Positions 8,347 through 16,827 of a stretch of 64,000 nt of DNA are shown piece by piece. The translations under genes were made by a program, and so were the position numbers. Below the pieces are notes generated by a model. The model was not told where the DNA came from and made no database searches. It worked only from the letters and a program-made list of their open reading frames with translations. Every line of letters starts with the position of its first letter. Position 1 is the stretch's first letter. Origin of the DNA: CAILZL01 sp050181835 (GTDB lineage: Bacteria > Pseudomonadota > Gammaproteobacteria > Steroidobacterales > Steroidobacteraceae); the NCBI GenBank assembly GCA_050181835.1, contig JBFXCU010000001.1, forward strand, positions 310,001 through 374,000, given 5' to 3'.

Positions 8347-8609
8347 GCAACCTAATCACCGCCTATCGCTACTTAATCAGCCCTTGGTTGGGATCAAACT
8401 GTCGTTTCTATCCCAGCTGTTCTTGCTATGCACATCAAGCATTGCTCGAACATGGCAGCATGAAAGGCCTGTGGCTAGGCGTGCGTCGTGTATTGCGTTG
8501 TCATCCGTGGCACGCGGGCGGCTACGATCCCGTGCCACCTAACAAATCAAATAAGCCCATTGCGCAGGGCGCTCATTCAACTCAATCCGGCAATTGTTCC
8601 CATGGATAA
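8331..8609 (+). CDS. yidD: Membrane protein insertion efficiency factor YidD
   Basis: The 92-residue product shows the YidD pattern 'LISPWLGSNCRFYPSCSCYA', then 'HGSMKGLWLGVRRVLRCHPW' and 'GGYDPVP'. The conserved cysteines and an amphipathic N-terminus suit a membrane-associated helper of YidC-dependent insertion. The ATG at 8331 lies inside the end of rnpA, and the stop overlaps the yidC start by 8 bases, giving the standard rnpA-yidD-yidC coupling. Confidence 0.95.
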   Translation: MRYFLSNLITAYRYLISPWLGSNCRFYPSCSCYAHQALLEHGSMKGLWLGVRRVLRCHPWHAGGYDPVPPNKSNKPIAQGAHSTQSGNCSHG

Positions 8610-10272
8610 GAAACGCATATTTTTGTGGGGCGCTGCAGGCGTACTACTCTGGCTTAATTTTGTAACTTGGCAGCGCGATTATCCGCAGGTCAGTGCGGTT
8701 GTGGAGGCCAGCTCCAGCAATATCAGTGCGCAAACTAGTTTGCCAAGCCTGCCTGCAGCCACAGCTAGCAGTTCAACCGCTGCCGTGACCTCGCCAGCCC
8801 CTGTGGCTGCTACGGAGGTGAACACAGGCAACAAGATTCATGTTGTGACTGACGTGCTGGATCTGCAGATCAACACCCGTGGCGGTGATATTGAAAGTGC
8901 TAACCTGCTGCAGTATTCCATTAGCAGGGAACAACCAGATACCACCGTACAATTACTGAGTGAGACGCCGGCAACTTTCTTCGTTGTGCACTCCGGGTTG
9001 CTGGCCACCAATGCCGCATCGGCACCTAGTCATTTGGCTGTTTATAGCAGTGCTACCACTGAATATAAGTTGGCCGAAGGCCAGAATGAGCTGGTCGTAC
9101 CGCTGACATGGATCGATGCCAACGGCGTGAATGTCACCAAGACCTATACCCTTAAGCGTGGTAGTTATGCGCTTGAGGTCGCGTATGCTATTAATAACGA
9201 CAGTACTACTGAGTGGCAGGGCGCTTCCTATGTGCAACTGTTTAGGCATCAATTGCCAGTAAAATATTCAATGCTGGATGCATCAACCATCGCCTATCGT
9301 GGCCCAGCCATTTATAACGGCAAGGGTTACAAGAAGTTAAAAATAACTGACAGTGAAGATAGCAAGTATCAAGCATCGACTACCGGTGGTTGGATGGCTG
9401 CGTTGCAACACTACTTTGTAGTCGCTGCGGTACCCGCAACTGATAAAGCTTACGATTATTCCTTGGCAGTAGATGGCGATAACGACTACACGTTGACCTA
9501 TCGTGGCCCGTTACAAACGGTAGCAGCGGGCAGTTCAGCGCAGTTGAAAGAATCGCTGTTCATCGGTCCAAAATTGCAGCATCAATTAGCCGCTACCGGG
9601 CCGGAACTGAACTTGGCAACCGATTACGGCAAGCTCAGTATCATTGCCAGACCGCTATTCTGGCTGTTGGAAAAAGTACATCAGGTTGTCAGTAACTGGG
9701 GCCTCGCGATCATCATCACCACGCTGTTGATCAAGTTAGCGTTTTATCGACTGACGGCTTCCAGTGGGCGTTCAATGGCCAAGATGCGCACGGTGTCCCC
9801 TAAGATGAAAGCGCTGCAGGAGCGCTACAAGGACGACCGCGAAGCACTGGGTCGCGCCACCATGGAATTATACAAGAAGGAAAAAATCAATCCGGTGGCA
9901 GGCTGTTTGCCAATGGTGATTCAAATCCCCTTCTTTATGGGCTTTTATTGGGTGTTGTTGGAAAGCGTGGAACTGCGCCAAGCACCGTTCTTCGCTTGGA
10001 TTACCGACCTGTCTGCGCGAGACCCGTTCTTTATTTTGCCGGTGATCATGGGTGCAGCTAACTTCGCGCAGTTCAAGTTGAATCCGGCGCCGGCTGATCC
10101 GATGCAGGCTAAGATCATGTCCTTCATGCCGATCATGATGACTGTAATGATGGCGTGGTTTCCTTCCGGGTTGGTGCTGTACTGGATCACCAACACCTTG
10201 GTCTCTGCCTTGCAACAATGGCGCATCAACAAATTGGTTGCAACTGATGGTAAGCAAGCAGCCGCTGCGTGA
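8602..10272 (+). CDS. yidC: Membrane protein insertase YidC
   Basis: YidC inserts and folds inner-membrane proteins, alone or with SecYEG. The product has about 556 residues. An N-terminal membrane helix (IFLWGAAGVLLWLNFVTW) is followed by a Ser/Thr/Ala-rich linker, then the large periplasmic P1 domain of gram-negative YidC. The conserved five-helix core starts near 'WGLAIIITTLLIKLAFYRL', with 'YKKEKINPVAGCLPMVIQIP' and 'PSGLVLYWITNTLVSALQQW'. The ATG at 8602 is chosen because MDKKRIFLW is the family start. It overlaps yidD. Confidence 0.97.
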   Translation: MDKKRIFLWGAAGVLLWLNFVTWQRDYPQVSAVVEASSSNISAQTSLPSLPAATASSSTAAVTSPAPVAATEVNTGNKIHVVTDVLDLQINTRGGDIESANLLQYSISREQPDTTVQLLSETPATFFVVHSGLLATNAASAPSHLAVYSSATTEYKLAEGQNELVVPLTWIDANGVNVTKTYTLKRGSYALEVAYAINNDSTTEWQGASYVQLFRHQLPVKYSMLDASTIAYRGPAIYNGKGYKKLKITDSEDSKYQASTTGGWMAALQHYFVVAAVPATDKAYDYSLAVDGDNDYTLTYRGPLQTVAAGSSAQLKESLFIGPKLQHQLAATGPELNLATDYGKLSIIARPLFWLLEKVHQVVSNWGLAIIITTLLIKLAFYRLTASSGRSMAKMRTVSPKMKALQERYKDDREALGRATMELYKKEKINPVAGCLPMVIQIPFFMGFYWVLLESVELRQAPFFAWITDLSARDPFFILPVIMGAANFAQFKLNPAPADPMQAKIMSFMPIMMTVMMAWFPSGLVLYWITNTLVSALQQWRINKLVATDGKQAAAA

Positions 10273-10293
10273 CGTTGCCGTTTCGCTGAGTAC

Positions 10294-11643
10294 ATGAACA
10301 GCGAACAAGATACGATCGCCGCGATAGCCACCCCACCCGGTCGCGGCGGGGTGGGTATCATCCGCATCTCGGGACGGGTTGCTGCCAACATTGCGCAACA
10401 GTTGCTGGGCGTTCTACCCAGCCCGCGCAGCGCAAGCCTGCGCGTATTTCGTGCAGCTGATAATAGCTGTATTGATCAGGGCATCGTGCTGTGGTTTCCA
10501 GCACCGCACTCCTTTACGGGTGAGGATGTAGTGGAATTGCAGGGACATGGCGGCCCAGTTGTGCTCGATTTATTGCTGCAACGAGTAGTGCAACTGGGTG
10601 CACGATTGGCCGAACCCGGTGAATTCAGCAAACGCGCTTTTCTCAACGACAAACTCGATCTGGTCGAAGCCGAAGCCATTGCCGACTTGATTACGGCTGA
10701 TTCCGCGCAGGCTGCACGCGCCGCGCTACGGTCGTTGCAAGGAGAGTTTTCCAGATGCTTGCATGAATTGACTGAAGCAGTGATTACTACTCGCCTGCAT
10801 GTAGAAGCGGCTATCGATTTTCCTGATGAAGCGCTAGATCTATTACAGGATCAACTATTGTTGCAACGTATGGCCCATGCGCAGGGCTTGATCGGATCGA
10901 TCCAGCAACGCGCTCAGCAGGGAAGTTTGTTACGTGAAGGGATGACGGTAGTGATCGCGGGCAAACCTAATGCCGGTAAATCTAGCTTGCTAAATAGACT
11001 GGCCGGCTATGATGTAGCCATTGTCACTGATGTGCCCGGCACCACTCGGGATGTCTTGCGTGAACGCATTCATCTCGATGGTTTGCCCTTGCACGTGATT
11101 GATACTGCCGGGTTGCGCGATACGGATGATCGTATTGAAGCGGAAGGTGTGCGGCGTGCTCATGCAGAAATTTCTAAAGCCGATCGCTTGTTGTATGTGG
11201 TGGATGCCAGTCATTACGATGCGGTCGCGCTTCAACATGAGCTGCAGCAATTGACGCCAACAACGCCAGTTACGGTGATACTCAACAAAGTGGATTTGCT
11301 TGGTGATGAGTTATTGGTTGTCGCTGACGAACCACTTCACCTGCAAATTTCGGCAATCACCGGCCAAGGCATGGAGCTACTCAGCAGCCATTTGCAACGC
11401 TGTATGGGGTATAACAGCAGTGAATCTGGTGGTTTTCTGGCACGTCGTCGACATCTCGATGCGTTGCAGCGTGCGCAACAGCATCTGAATCAGGCGCAGG
11501 AAAACTTATTGGTGCAAAAAGCCGGTGAGTTGTGTGCTGAGGAATTGCGTTATACCCAACTCGCCTTGAGCGAAATTACTGGTGAATTTACCTCTGATGA
11601 TTTGCTCGGACGAATTTTTTCAAGCTTCTGCATTGGCAAATAA
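10294..11643 (+). CDS. mnmE: tRNA modification GTPase MnmE
   Basis: With MnmG, MnmE makes the 5-carboxymethylaminomethyl group on wobble U34 of certain tRNAs. The 449-residue protein has the formyl-THF-binding N-domain (IAAIATPPGRGGVGIIRISG). The GTPase domain shows 'AGKPNAGKSSLLNRLAG' (G1), 'DVPGTTRDVLRE' (G2), 'DTAGLRDTDD' (G3) and 'NKVDLL' (G4). The obligatory C-terminal CIGK is present. It follows yidC by 21 bases. mnmG lies 2.7 kb further on rather than adjacent. Confidence 0.98.
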   Translation: MNSEQDTIAAIATPPGRGGVGIIRISGRVAANIAQQLLGVLPSPRSASLRVFRAADNSCIDQGIVLWFPAPHSFTGEDVVELQGHGGPVVLDLLLQRVVQLGARLAEPGEFSKRAFLNDKLDLVEAEAIADLITADSAQAARAALRSLQGEFSRCLHELTEAVITTRLHVEAAIDFPDEALDLLQDQLLLQRMAHAQGLIGSIQQRAQQGSLLREGMTVVIAGKPNAGKSSLLNRLAGYDVAIVTDVPGTTRDVLRERIHLDGLPLHVIDTAGLRDTDDRIEAEGVRRAHAEISKADRLLYVVDASHYDAVALQHELQQLTPTTPVTVILNKVDLLGDELLVVADEPLHLQISAITGQGMELLSSHLQRCMGYNSSESGGFLARRRHLDALQRAQQHLNQAQENLLVQKAGELCAEELRYTQLALSEITGEFTSDDLLGRIFSSFCIGK

Positions 11644-11645
11644 TA

Positions 11646-12182
11646 ATGAACGCTAGAGTGTTGTTGATCCTGTTGATGATCACGGTGTTGCTGGCACTGA
11701 CCAAACGCTATCGGCGTATCGGTGTACCACTGAGCGTGGTGCTGATGGGTTTGATTTTATGGCAGACAGTGAATTCGGTATCTGGGTCATCACAGGCTGT
11801 AACTGATTCCTTATCAACTTCCAGTGTTTCGTCAATAGTAACTCTCCCTGCTAGCGCAGTGCAGTTGAGCCATATGATTCTCAGTGGTAATGGTGCACCT
11901 TGGCGGTTGAGTGGCGAGGTGACCAACACCGCAACGATTGACATTGGAGCAGTGAAAATCCTGATAACGCGCCGTACCTGTGATACCGCTGAAACCGAGC
12001 TCACCAAGTGTAAGGTGCTATGGCAAGGTGAGCACACGCAGCGAATTAAGTTGGCGGCGGGGGCGAGTCAATCGTTTGAGGCAGATGATTGGAGCCACAC
12101 GCCCGTACCACGCCAAGTTGGAGTGCTACGTGATCAGTTTGAGGTGATTGACGTAGTGCAATCTTTCTCGGTTACGAATTAA
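11646..12182 (+). CDS. Membrane-anchored protein of unknown function
   Basis: I do not recognise this 178-residue product. It starts 3 bases after mnmE and is likely cotranscribed. Two hydrophobic stretches (about residues 3-18, VLLILLMITVLLALT, and 26-44, GVPLSVVLMGLILW) are separated by a basic KRYRR turn, suggesting two membrane helices. A Ser/Thr-rich linker follows, then a compact beta-rich domain (GNGAPWRLSGEVTN, ITRRTCDTAETELTKCKVLW) with two cysteines. The beta domain loosely resembles FxLYD-type extracytoplasmic domains of proteins that describe 'tissue-like' modifications of exported factors; that is only a resemblance. Its stop overlaps the convergent FecR-domain gene by 4 bases. 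Confidence 0.7.
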   Translation: MNARVLLILLMITVLLALTKRYRRIGVPLSVVLMGLILWQTVNSVSGSSQAVTDSLSTSSVSSIVTLPASAVQLSHMILSGNGAPWRLSGEVTNTATIDIGAVKILITRRTCDTAETELTKCKVLWQGEHTQRIKLAAGASQSFEADDWSHTPVPRQVGVLRDQFEVIDVVQSFSVTN

Positions 12183-14230
12183 CGGGTATCTACGCGGGTG
12201 CCTTTCTCCCTGAGTTGGTTATTTCTGGATGCGCCACTGTTTGTTGGCGACTGACTATTGAATCTTGGCCTTGTGGGCTGTAGTTCATTGCGTGGAGTGG
12301 TAACCGTAGCGGGTGAGCTCGGTGTTTGCACAGACGGTGCAGAGCCACGGCGCAGCGGTGCTTCATCACGTACCCACGTATTATTACGGCTACCACGCTC
12401 GGTGCCAGATGTATCTGGACGTGCTGTGCGTGGTTCTGGTTTGGCGGTGCCGCGCTGGGTTTCACCCGACTCAGGTGTGACAGGTTCTGGGCCACGACTT
12501 TCAATCGGAGCACGGCGAGCGCCTTCGTTGCTTGGTTCATTGCGAGTCGCTGAGGGGATATTCGGGCGTATATATGGCTTATTCACCGTGGAACGCTGAT
12601 TACGCGATGGGGTGGCAACGCTGGGTCGGTTACTTGTACGTGTATCGTCAGTCGCTTGACCTGACTCGCCACTAATAGATTCTCCACGGCGCGGCGTGGT
12701 GGTGATGACACGAATGTTGTTACGTTCCGGTATTACCAGATCACGACCTGAAGTACGTGGCGAAGCTTGGATCCCCACGTCGTTACTATTGCCAGCATTG
12801 GTCGAAGCTCGGGTAGGATGACGACGCGTAACGACATCAGGCGCAATAAGCTGCGGTGGTGCGGCTCGACGCTCACCGCCCAGCATGCTGGTGGTATCGG
12901 GACGCGGCATTGGCGCGGTTTCAATAGCTCGCAATCTACTGCTTTCACCATTCAGCAAGTGATTGTTCACTGGCTGCGCACCGCTCAGTGAATGCCCCGT
13001 GACCACCGACATGGCACGGCGATTACCGTAATCCATGTCGTGTGGTTGACGTCGATAACTACGTTCAAACTCTGTATTGTTCAACAAACTATTACTGATA
13101 TTAATGTTGACCAAGTAGCGCTCGCTGACCCGATAGTTCGGTCGATACACTTCACGTGGGCCAAGTGGAATCCAGCCCACAGGGTGGGTGCCAATATTGA
13201 CCCCGATACTCAGGCCCGGGGTACCCATCCAAGCCACTAACGCCGGTGCATAGACGGCGCGTACCGTGCGCGGGCCAGGTACCCAGCACCAGCGATTGTT
13301 GATCGTTGCCCAACGGCCATAGTGAAATGGGGCAAAGCCCCATGGTGAGTCGTCTACCCATGTCCAGCCCCAAGGTGAAACCCATGTCCAATGACCATAA
13401 CGATAAGGCGTCCAGCCGCTGACAACGCGAGTAGGCCGCCATACATAGCCGTAGTTTGCATACCAGCGCCAGTCGCCGTATTCGTCCAAGTCTTCATAGC
13501 CGATTACATCGTTGGCTACATAGCGTGCCGAAGTTGCTTGCTCGGCACGCTGGTTGCGCGCGCTGGCCCAACGATCAAATTCATCCATGCGGGGTACATC
13601 GTCATAGGCTGCAGATAAACGATCGCTACCTTGTAGATTGAGCTGTTCACCTTCACGCAGAGAGAAAGTCTGTCGTTCACCGGCAACTTCAGCGCTGCCA
13701 GCACGAATCTGTATTATCGTGCTATCATTGCTTGGACTGACTTCCACACGATAAGTACCCGGTTGTAGCGCATTGATCGCCGCATTAGGCGTATCCAGCT
13801 CCACGATGTCATCCGCTTCTAAGCTGCGGACACGCACGTTAACCAAGCCTTGTGTGACTTCCACCTGAATTACCGCATCGCTCAATTCCAGCAAACGCAA
13901 TTGTGTGTTCGCATCAATCTGCAATGTCGCTGCCCCAATCTGTAACTCGCTGCGCGAGTGAGATTCGGTCCACAGTTGATCGCCATTGGTTAGTGGTCGA
14001 TTAACACGTGCCTCGGTCCACGCATCTGCTTCGGCCGGTTGCATAAACACGCGCCCCTTTAGATAACTGATGCGGGCGACGCGGCTGGCGGGATCGGCGT
14101 CTTGGGCGTGGACGCCGCTTATCAGCGCCCCGGCTAGCGTCAGCACGGTGAGGGTCAGTAGCAGGTGGACTAACTGCAGCCAGCTATGGCCAATGTGACT
14201 GGCGGGAGATTTCAGAATGAGTGTTTTCAT
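12179..14230 (-). CDS. FecR-domain and DUF6600-domain envelope protein
   Basis: The 683-residue protein begins with a long signal or anchor segment (LVHLLLTLTVLTLAGALISG, about 22-41). A FecR-type beta domain follows at about 50-190 ('RISYLKGRVFMQPA', 'QLRLLELSDAVIQVEVTQG'). Next is a tryptophan/tyrosine-rich DUF6600 region at about 245-370 with repeated units such as 'YGDWRWYANYGYVWRP', 'GWTPYRYGHWTWVSPWGW' and 'APFHYGRWATINNRWCWVPG'. The last 250 residues are low-complexity, rich in Arg, Pro, Thr, Ser and Asn. Relatives are exported, but their role is unknown. There is no sigma/TonB partner here, so a FecR signalling job is unlikely. AGGA precedes the ATG. Confidence 0.85.
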   Translation of the reverse strand: MKTLILKSPASHIGHSWLQLVHLLLTLTVLTLAGALISGVHAQDADPASRVARISYLKGRVFMQPAEADAWTEARVNRPLTNGDQLWTESHSRSELQIGAATLQIDANTQLRLLELSDAVIQVEVTQGLVNVRVRSLEADDIVELDTPNAAINALQPGTYRVEVSPSNDSTIIQIRAGSAEVAGERQTFSLREGEQLNLQGSDRLSAAYDDVPRMDEFDRWASARNQRAEQATSARYVANDVIGYEDLDEYGDWRWYANYGYVWRPTRVVSGWTPYRYGHWTWVSPWGWTWVDDSPWGFAPFHYGRWATINNRWCWVPGPRTVRAVYAPALVAWMGTPGLSIGVNIGTHPVGWIPLGPREVYRPNYRVSERYLVNINISNSLLNNTEFERSYRRQPHDMDYGNRRAMSVVTGHSLSGAQPVNNHLLNGESSRLRAIETAPMPRPDTTSMLGGERRAAPPQLIAPDVVTRRHPTRASTNAGNSNDVGIQASPRTSGRDLVIPERNNIRVITTTPRRGESISGESGQATDDTRTSNRPSVATPSRNQRSTVNKPYIRPNIPSATRNEPSNEGARRAPIESRGPEPVTPESGETQRGTAKPEPRTARPDTSGTERGSRNNTWVRDEAPLRRGSAPSVQTPSSPATVTTPRNELQPTRPRFNSQSPTNSGASRNNQLREKGTRVDTR

Positions 14231-14322
14231 GGCGCTGTCCTCAACGTCAGTCTACGCGTCCCAAGCCAACTCAAGCGATAACCAAGATAGTTAGTTAAAC
14301 TAGCCGCCCCTGAGGTACAGCT

Positions 14323-16227
14323 ATGCGTTATCCCGTTCAATTTCAAGTCATCGTCGTCGGCGGCGGTCATGCCGGCACCGAAGCCGCGCTGGCTGCGGCA
14401 CGCATGGGCGTCAAAACCCTGCTGCTGACGCACAACATTGAAACCCTCGGGCAGATGAGTTGCAACCCGGCCATCGGTGGCATTGGTAAAGGCCACTTGG
14501 TGAAAGAAATCGACGCCTTGGGTGGGGCGATGGCGGTTGCCACAGATCGAGCTGGTATTCAATTTCGTACCCTCAATAGCAGTAAAGGTGCGGCGGTTCG
14601 CGCCACCCGTGCCCAAGCAGATCGGCAACTGTACAAGCAGGCTATTCGGACGCTACTGGAAAACCAGCCTAATTTGACTCTGTTCCAACAAGAAGTGGCG
14701 GACCTGATTATTGAGCAAGACTCAGTACAGGGTGTGATTACTCAGGTTGGGCTGGAGTTCCGCGCACCCAGCGTGGTATTGACTGTCGGTACTTTTTTGG
14801 CCGGAAAGATCCACGTCGGCATGGAAAATCATCTTGGGGGCCGAGCAGGTGACCCGCCTTCGAACCGGCTGGCCGCGCGTCTGCGTGAATTGCCGCTGCG
14901 CATCGGTCGTCTGAAAACCGGCACGCCGCCGCGCATTGATGGCCGCAGCATTAATTACGCCGACCTGCTAGTGCAGCCGGGCGATGAACCTAGGCCCGTG
15001 TTTTCATACCTAGGTCGACGCAGTGACCATCCGCACCAATTGCCCTGTCACATCACGCATACCAATGAGCGTACGCACGAAATTATCCGCAGCGGTACTG
15101 ATCGTTCTCCCTTGTACACCGGAGTGATTGAAGGCGTGGGGCCACGTTACTGCCCGTCCATTGAAGACAAGGTAGTGCGCTTTGCTGACAAGCTCTCGCA
15201 TCAGATATTCATTGAGCCGGAAGGACTCAATACCCATGAGATTTATCCCAACGGTATTTCAACCAGCCTGCCATTCGATGTGCAGTTCGAATTGGTGCGT
15301 TCCATCAAGGGATTTGAGCATGCTCATATCACTCGACCTGGTTATGCTATCGAGTATGACTATTTTGATCCTCGCGATCTGAATTACAGCCTGGAAACCA
15401 AACACATTGCGGGTTTGTTTTTTGCCGGTCAGATCAATGGCACCACCGGTTATGAAGAGGCGGCCGCACAGGGTCTGCTGGCGGGCATCAACGCCGCACG
15501 CAGAGCTCAACAGCGTGATGCTTGGTGGCCGAAGCGCAGTGAAGCCTATCTGGGAGTGTTGATAGATGACCTGATTACTCGCGGTGTCAGTGAACCGTAC
15601 CGTATGTTTACCAGTCGCGCTGAGTATCGCTTGTTGCTACGTGAGGATAACGCTGACACGCGCCTGACACCGATTGGACGTGAACTCGGTTTGGTGAACG
15701 ATGAGCGCTGGGCGTTTTTTGATTCCAAGCGCAATGCCGTGACGCGTGAATGGCAGCGCCTTGCCGATACCGTGGTGCAGCCCTATCACCTAGATGCCGA
15801 CCAACAGCAGGGGTTGCTGGGTACAACGTTGACTCGTGAAGTTCACGCAATTGAGCTGCTGCGCCGTCCCGAGGTGAATTACCATGCCTTGGTTGCTGTT
15901 GCTACGGTGGGTCCGGCCGCCTATTTGGATGACGACCGCTTGGTCGAACAGGTAGCCATCCAGCTGGATGTACAAGCCAAGTACGATGGCTACATCACGC
16001 GTCAAACCACCGATATCGAACGACAACGCCGTAACGAAGAAACGGCTGTACCGGCGCATTTGGATTACAAAGCCATTCGTGGCTTGTCCAATGAAGTACG
16101 GCAACGTTTGAGTGAAGCACGGCCCGCTACGCTGGGTCAGGCGGCGCGCATTCCAGGTGTTACCCCGGCCGCCATGTCGCTGTTGTTGGTACACCTCAAG
16201 CGTGATCGAGCGCTGGCATTGGCTTAG
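14323..16227 (+). CDS. mnmG: tRNA uridine-5-carboxymethylaminomethyl modification enzyme MnmG
   Basis: MnmG is the FAD- and NADH-dependent partner of MnmE. The 634-residue length is standard. The FAD-binding 'VVGGGHAGTEAALAAARMG' starts at about residue 10. Further landmarks are 'MSCNPAIGGIGKGHLVKEID', 'GRLKTGTPPRIDGRSI', 'GLFFAGQINGTTGYEEAAAQ' and 'MFTSRAEYRLLLREDNADTR'. It is divergent from the FecR/DUF6600 gene. In many relatives rsmG, parA and parB follow mnmG; here they do not. Confidence 0.98.
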   Translation: MRYPVQFQVIVVGGGHAGTEAALAAARMGVKTLLLTHNIETLGQMSCNPAIGGIGKGHLVKEIDALGGAMAVATDRAGIQFRTLNSSKGAAVRATRAQADRQLYKQAIRTLLENQPNLTLFQQEVADLIIEQDSVQGVITQVGLEFRAPSVVLTVGTFLAGKIHVGMENHLGGRAGDPPSNRLAARLRELPLRIGRLKTGTPPRIDGRSINYADLLVQPGDEPRPVFSYLGRRSDHPHQLPCHITHTNERTHEIIRSGTDRSPLYTGVIEGVGPRYCPSIEDKVVRFADKLSHQIFIEPEGLNTHEIYPNGISTSLPFDVQFELVRSIKGFEHAHITRPGYAIEYDYFDPRDLNYSLETKHIAGLFFAGQINGTTGYEEAAAQGLLAGINAARRAQQRDAWWPKRSEAYLGVLIDDLITRGVSEPYRMFTSRAEYRLLLREDNADTRLTPIGRELGLVNDERWAFFDSKRNAVTREWQRLADTVVQPYHLDADQQQGLLGTTLTREVHAIELLRRPEVNYHALVAVATVGPAAYLDDDRLVEQVAIQLDVQAKYDGYITRQTTDIERQRRNEETAVPAHLDYKAIRGLSNEVRQRLSEARPATLGQAARIPGVTPAAMSLLLVHLKRDRALALA

Positions 16228-16319
16228 GTTTAACTTCACAGATGTGACCATGTTCATCATTCATATGGTCAAGACTTGTTAACCTGCGCGCACTATTGAA
16301 TCTATGGCTAGCCGTATCC

Positions 16320-16607
16320 ATGACGTGGTTCCTAATTTTTGCTAGTACCGTATTTGGACTTTACTTCTGGATGCAGTACCGTGCCCGTCAACGCGAGCTG
16401 TCGCGGCCGACCGCCGAACATCGTTCCGGCATGCGTTATATTGGCGAAGTACTGACTTTACAGTTGCCGATTCAGAATGGTGTCGGGCGCATTCGTCTGG
16501 GTAATCGTGACTGGGAGGTGCGTGGTCCAAATCTACCGGTCGGTGCGCGAGTGCGTGTGGCGGGAGTGAACGACTCAATCTTACTGGTAGATCGCAGCTC
16601 TGTCTGA
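16320..16607 (+). CDS. Small membrane protein with an NfeD-like OB domain
   Basis: This product of about 95 residues has one N-terminal membrane helix (TWFLIFASTVFGLYFWM), a basic stretch, and a soluble domain. The domain reads 'RYIGEVLTLQLPIQNGVGRI', 'DWEVRGPNLPVGARVRVAGV', 'ILLVDR'. That is the OB-fold pattern of NfeD C-terminal domains (G-v-G-W-V-GPdLPaGtrVrVvgv). NfeD proteins often work with slipin/stomatin partners or membrane proteases, but none is adjacent. A TTG at 16296 would add eight hydrophobic residues; neither start has a good ribosome-binding site. Confidence 0.65.
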   Translation: MTWFLIFASTVFGLYFWMQYRARQRELSRPTAEHRSGMRYIGEVLTLQLPIQNGVGRIRLGNRDWEVRGPNLPVGARVRVAGVNDSILLVDRSSV

Positions 16608-16827
16608 ACTCGAGTAGCGCAGATTAATCGGGTGGCGCCGACAACCGCGATGACTTCCAGATGGATTTACACTGGCGCACCGAAACAGCACAAATGCATG
16701 CTTGGTCTATCCGTCATAGGCTCGTTGAGCCATAATTGGGACTTGATTCAAGCCGCTTCACATGTAACCCTGAGCGACCGTATACAACGGCAGCTTTCGT
16801 CGTGATCCCTCGCAGGAACCTACGCCT

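Noticed and set aside
16245..16271. TGACCAT/ATGGTCA inverted repeat after mnmG as a terminator
   Set aside because: The stem is only seven bases with a 13-base loop and no T-tract follows.
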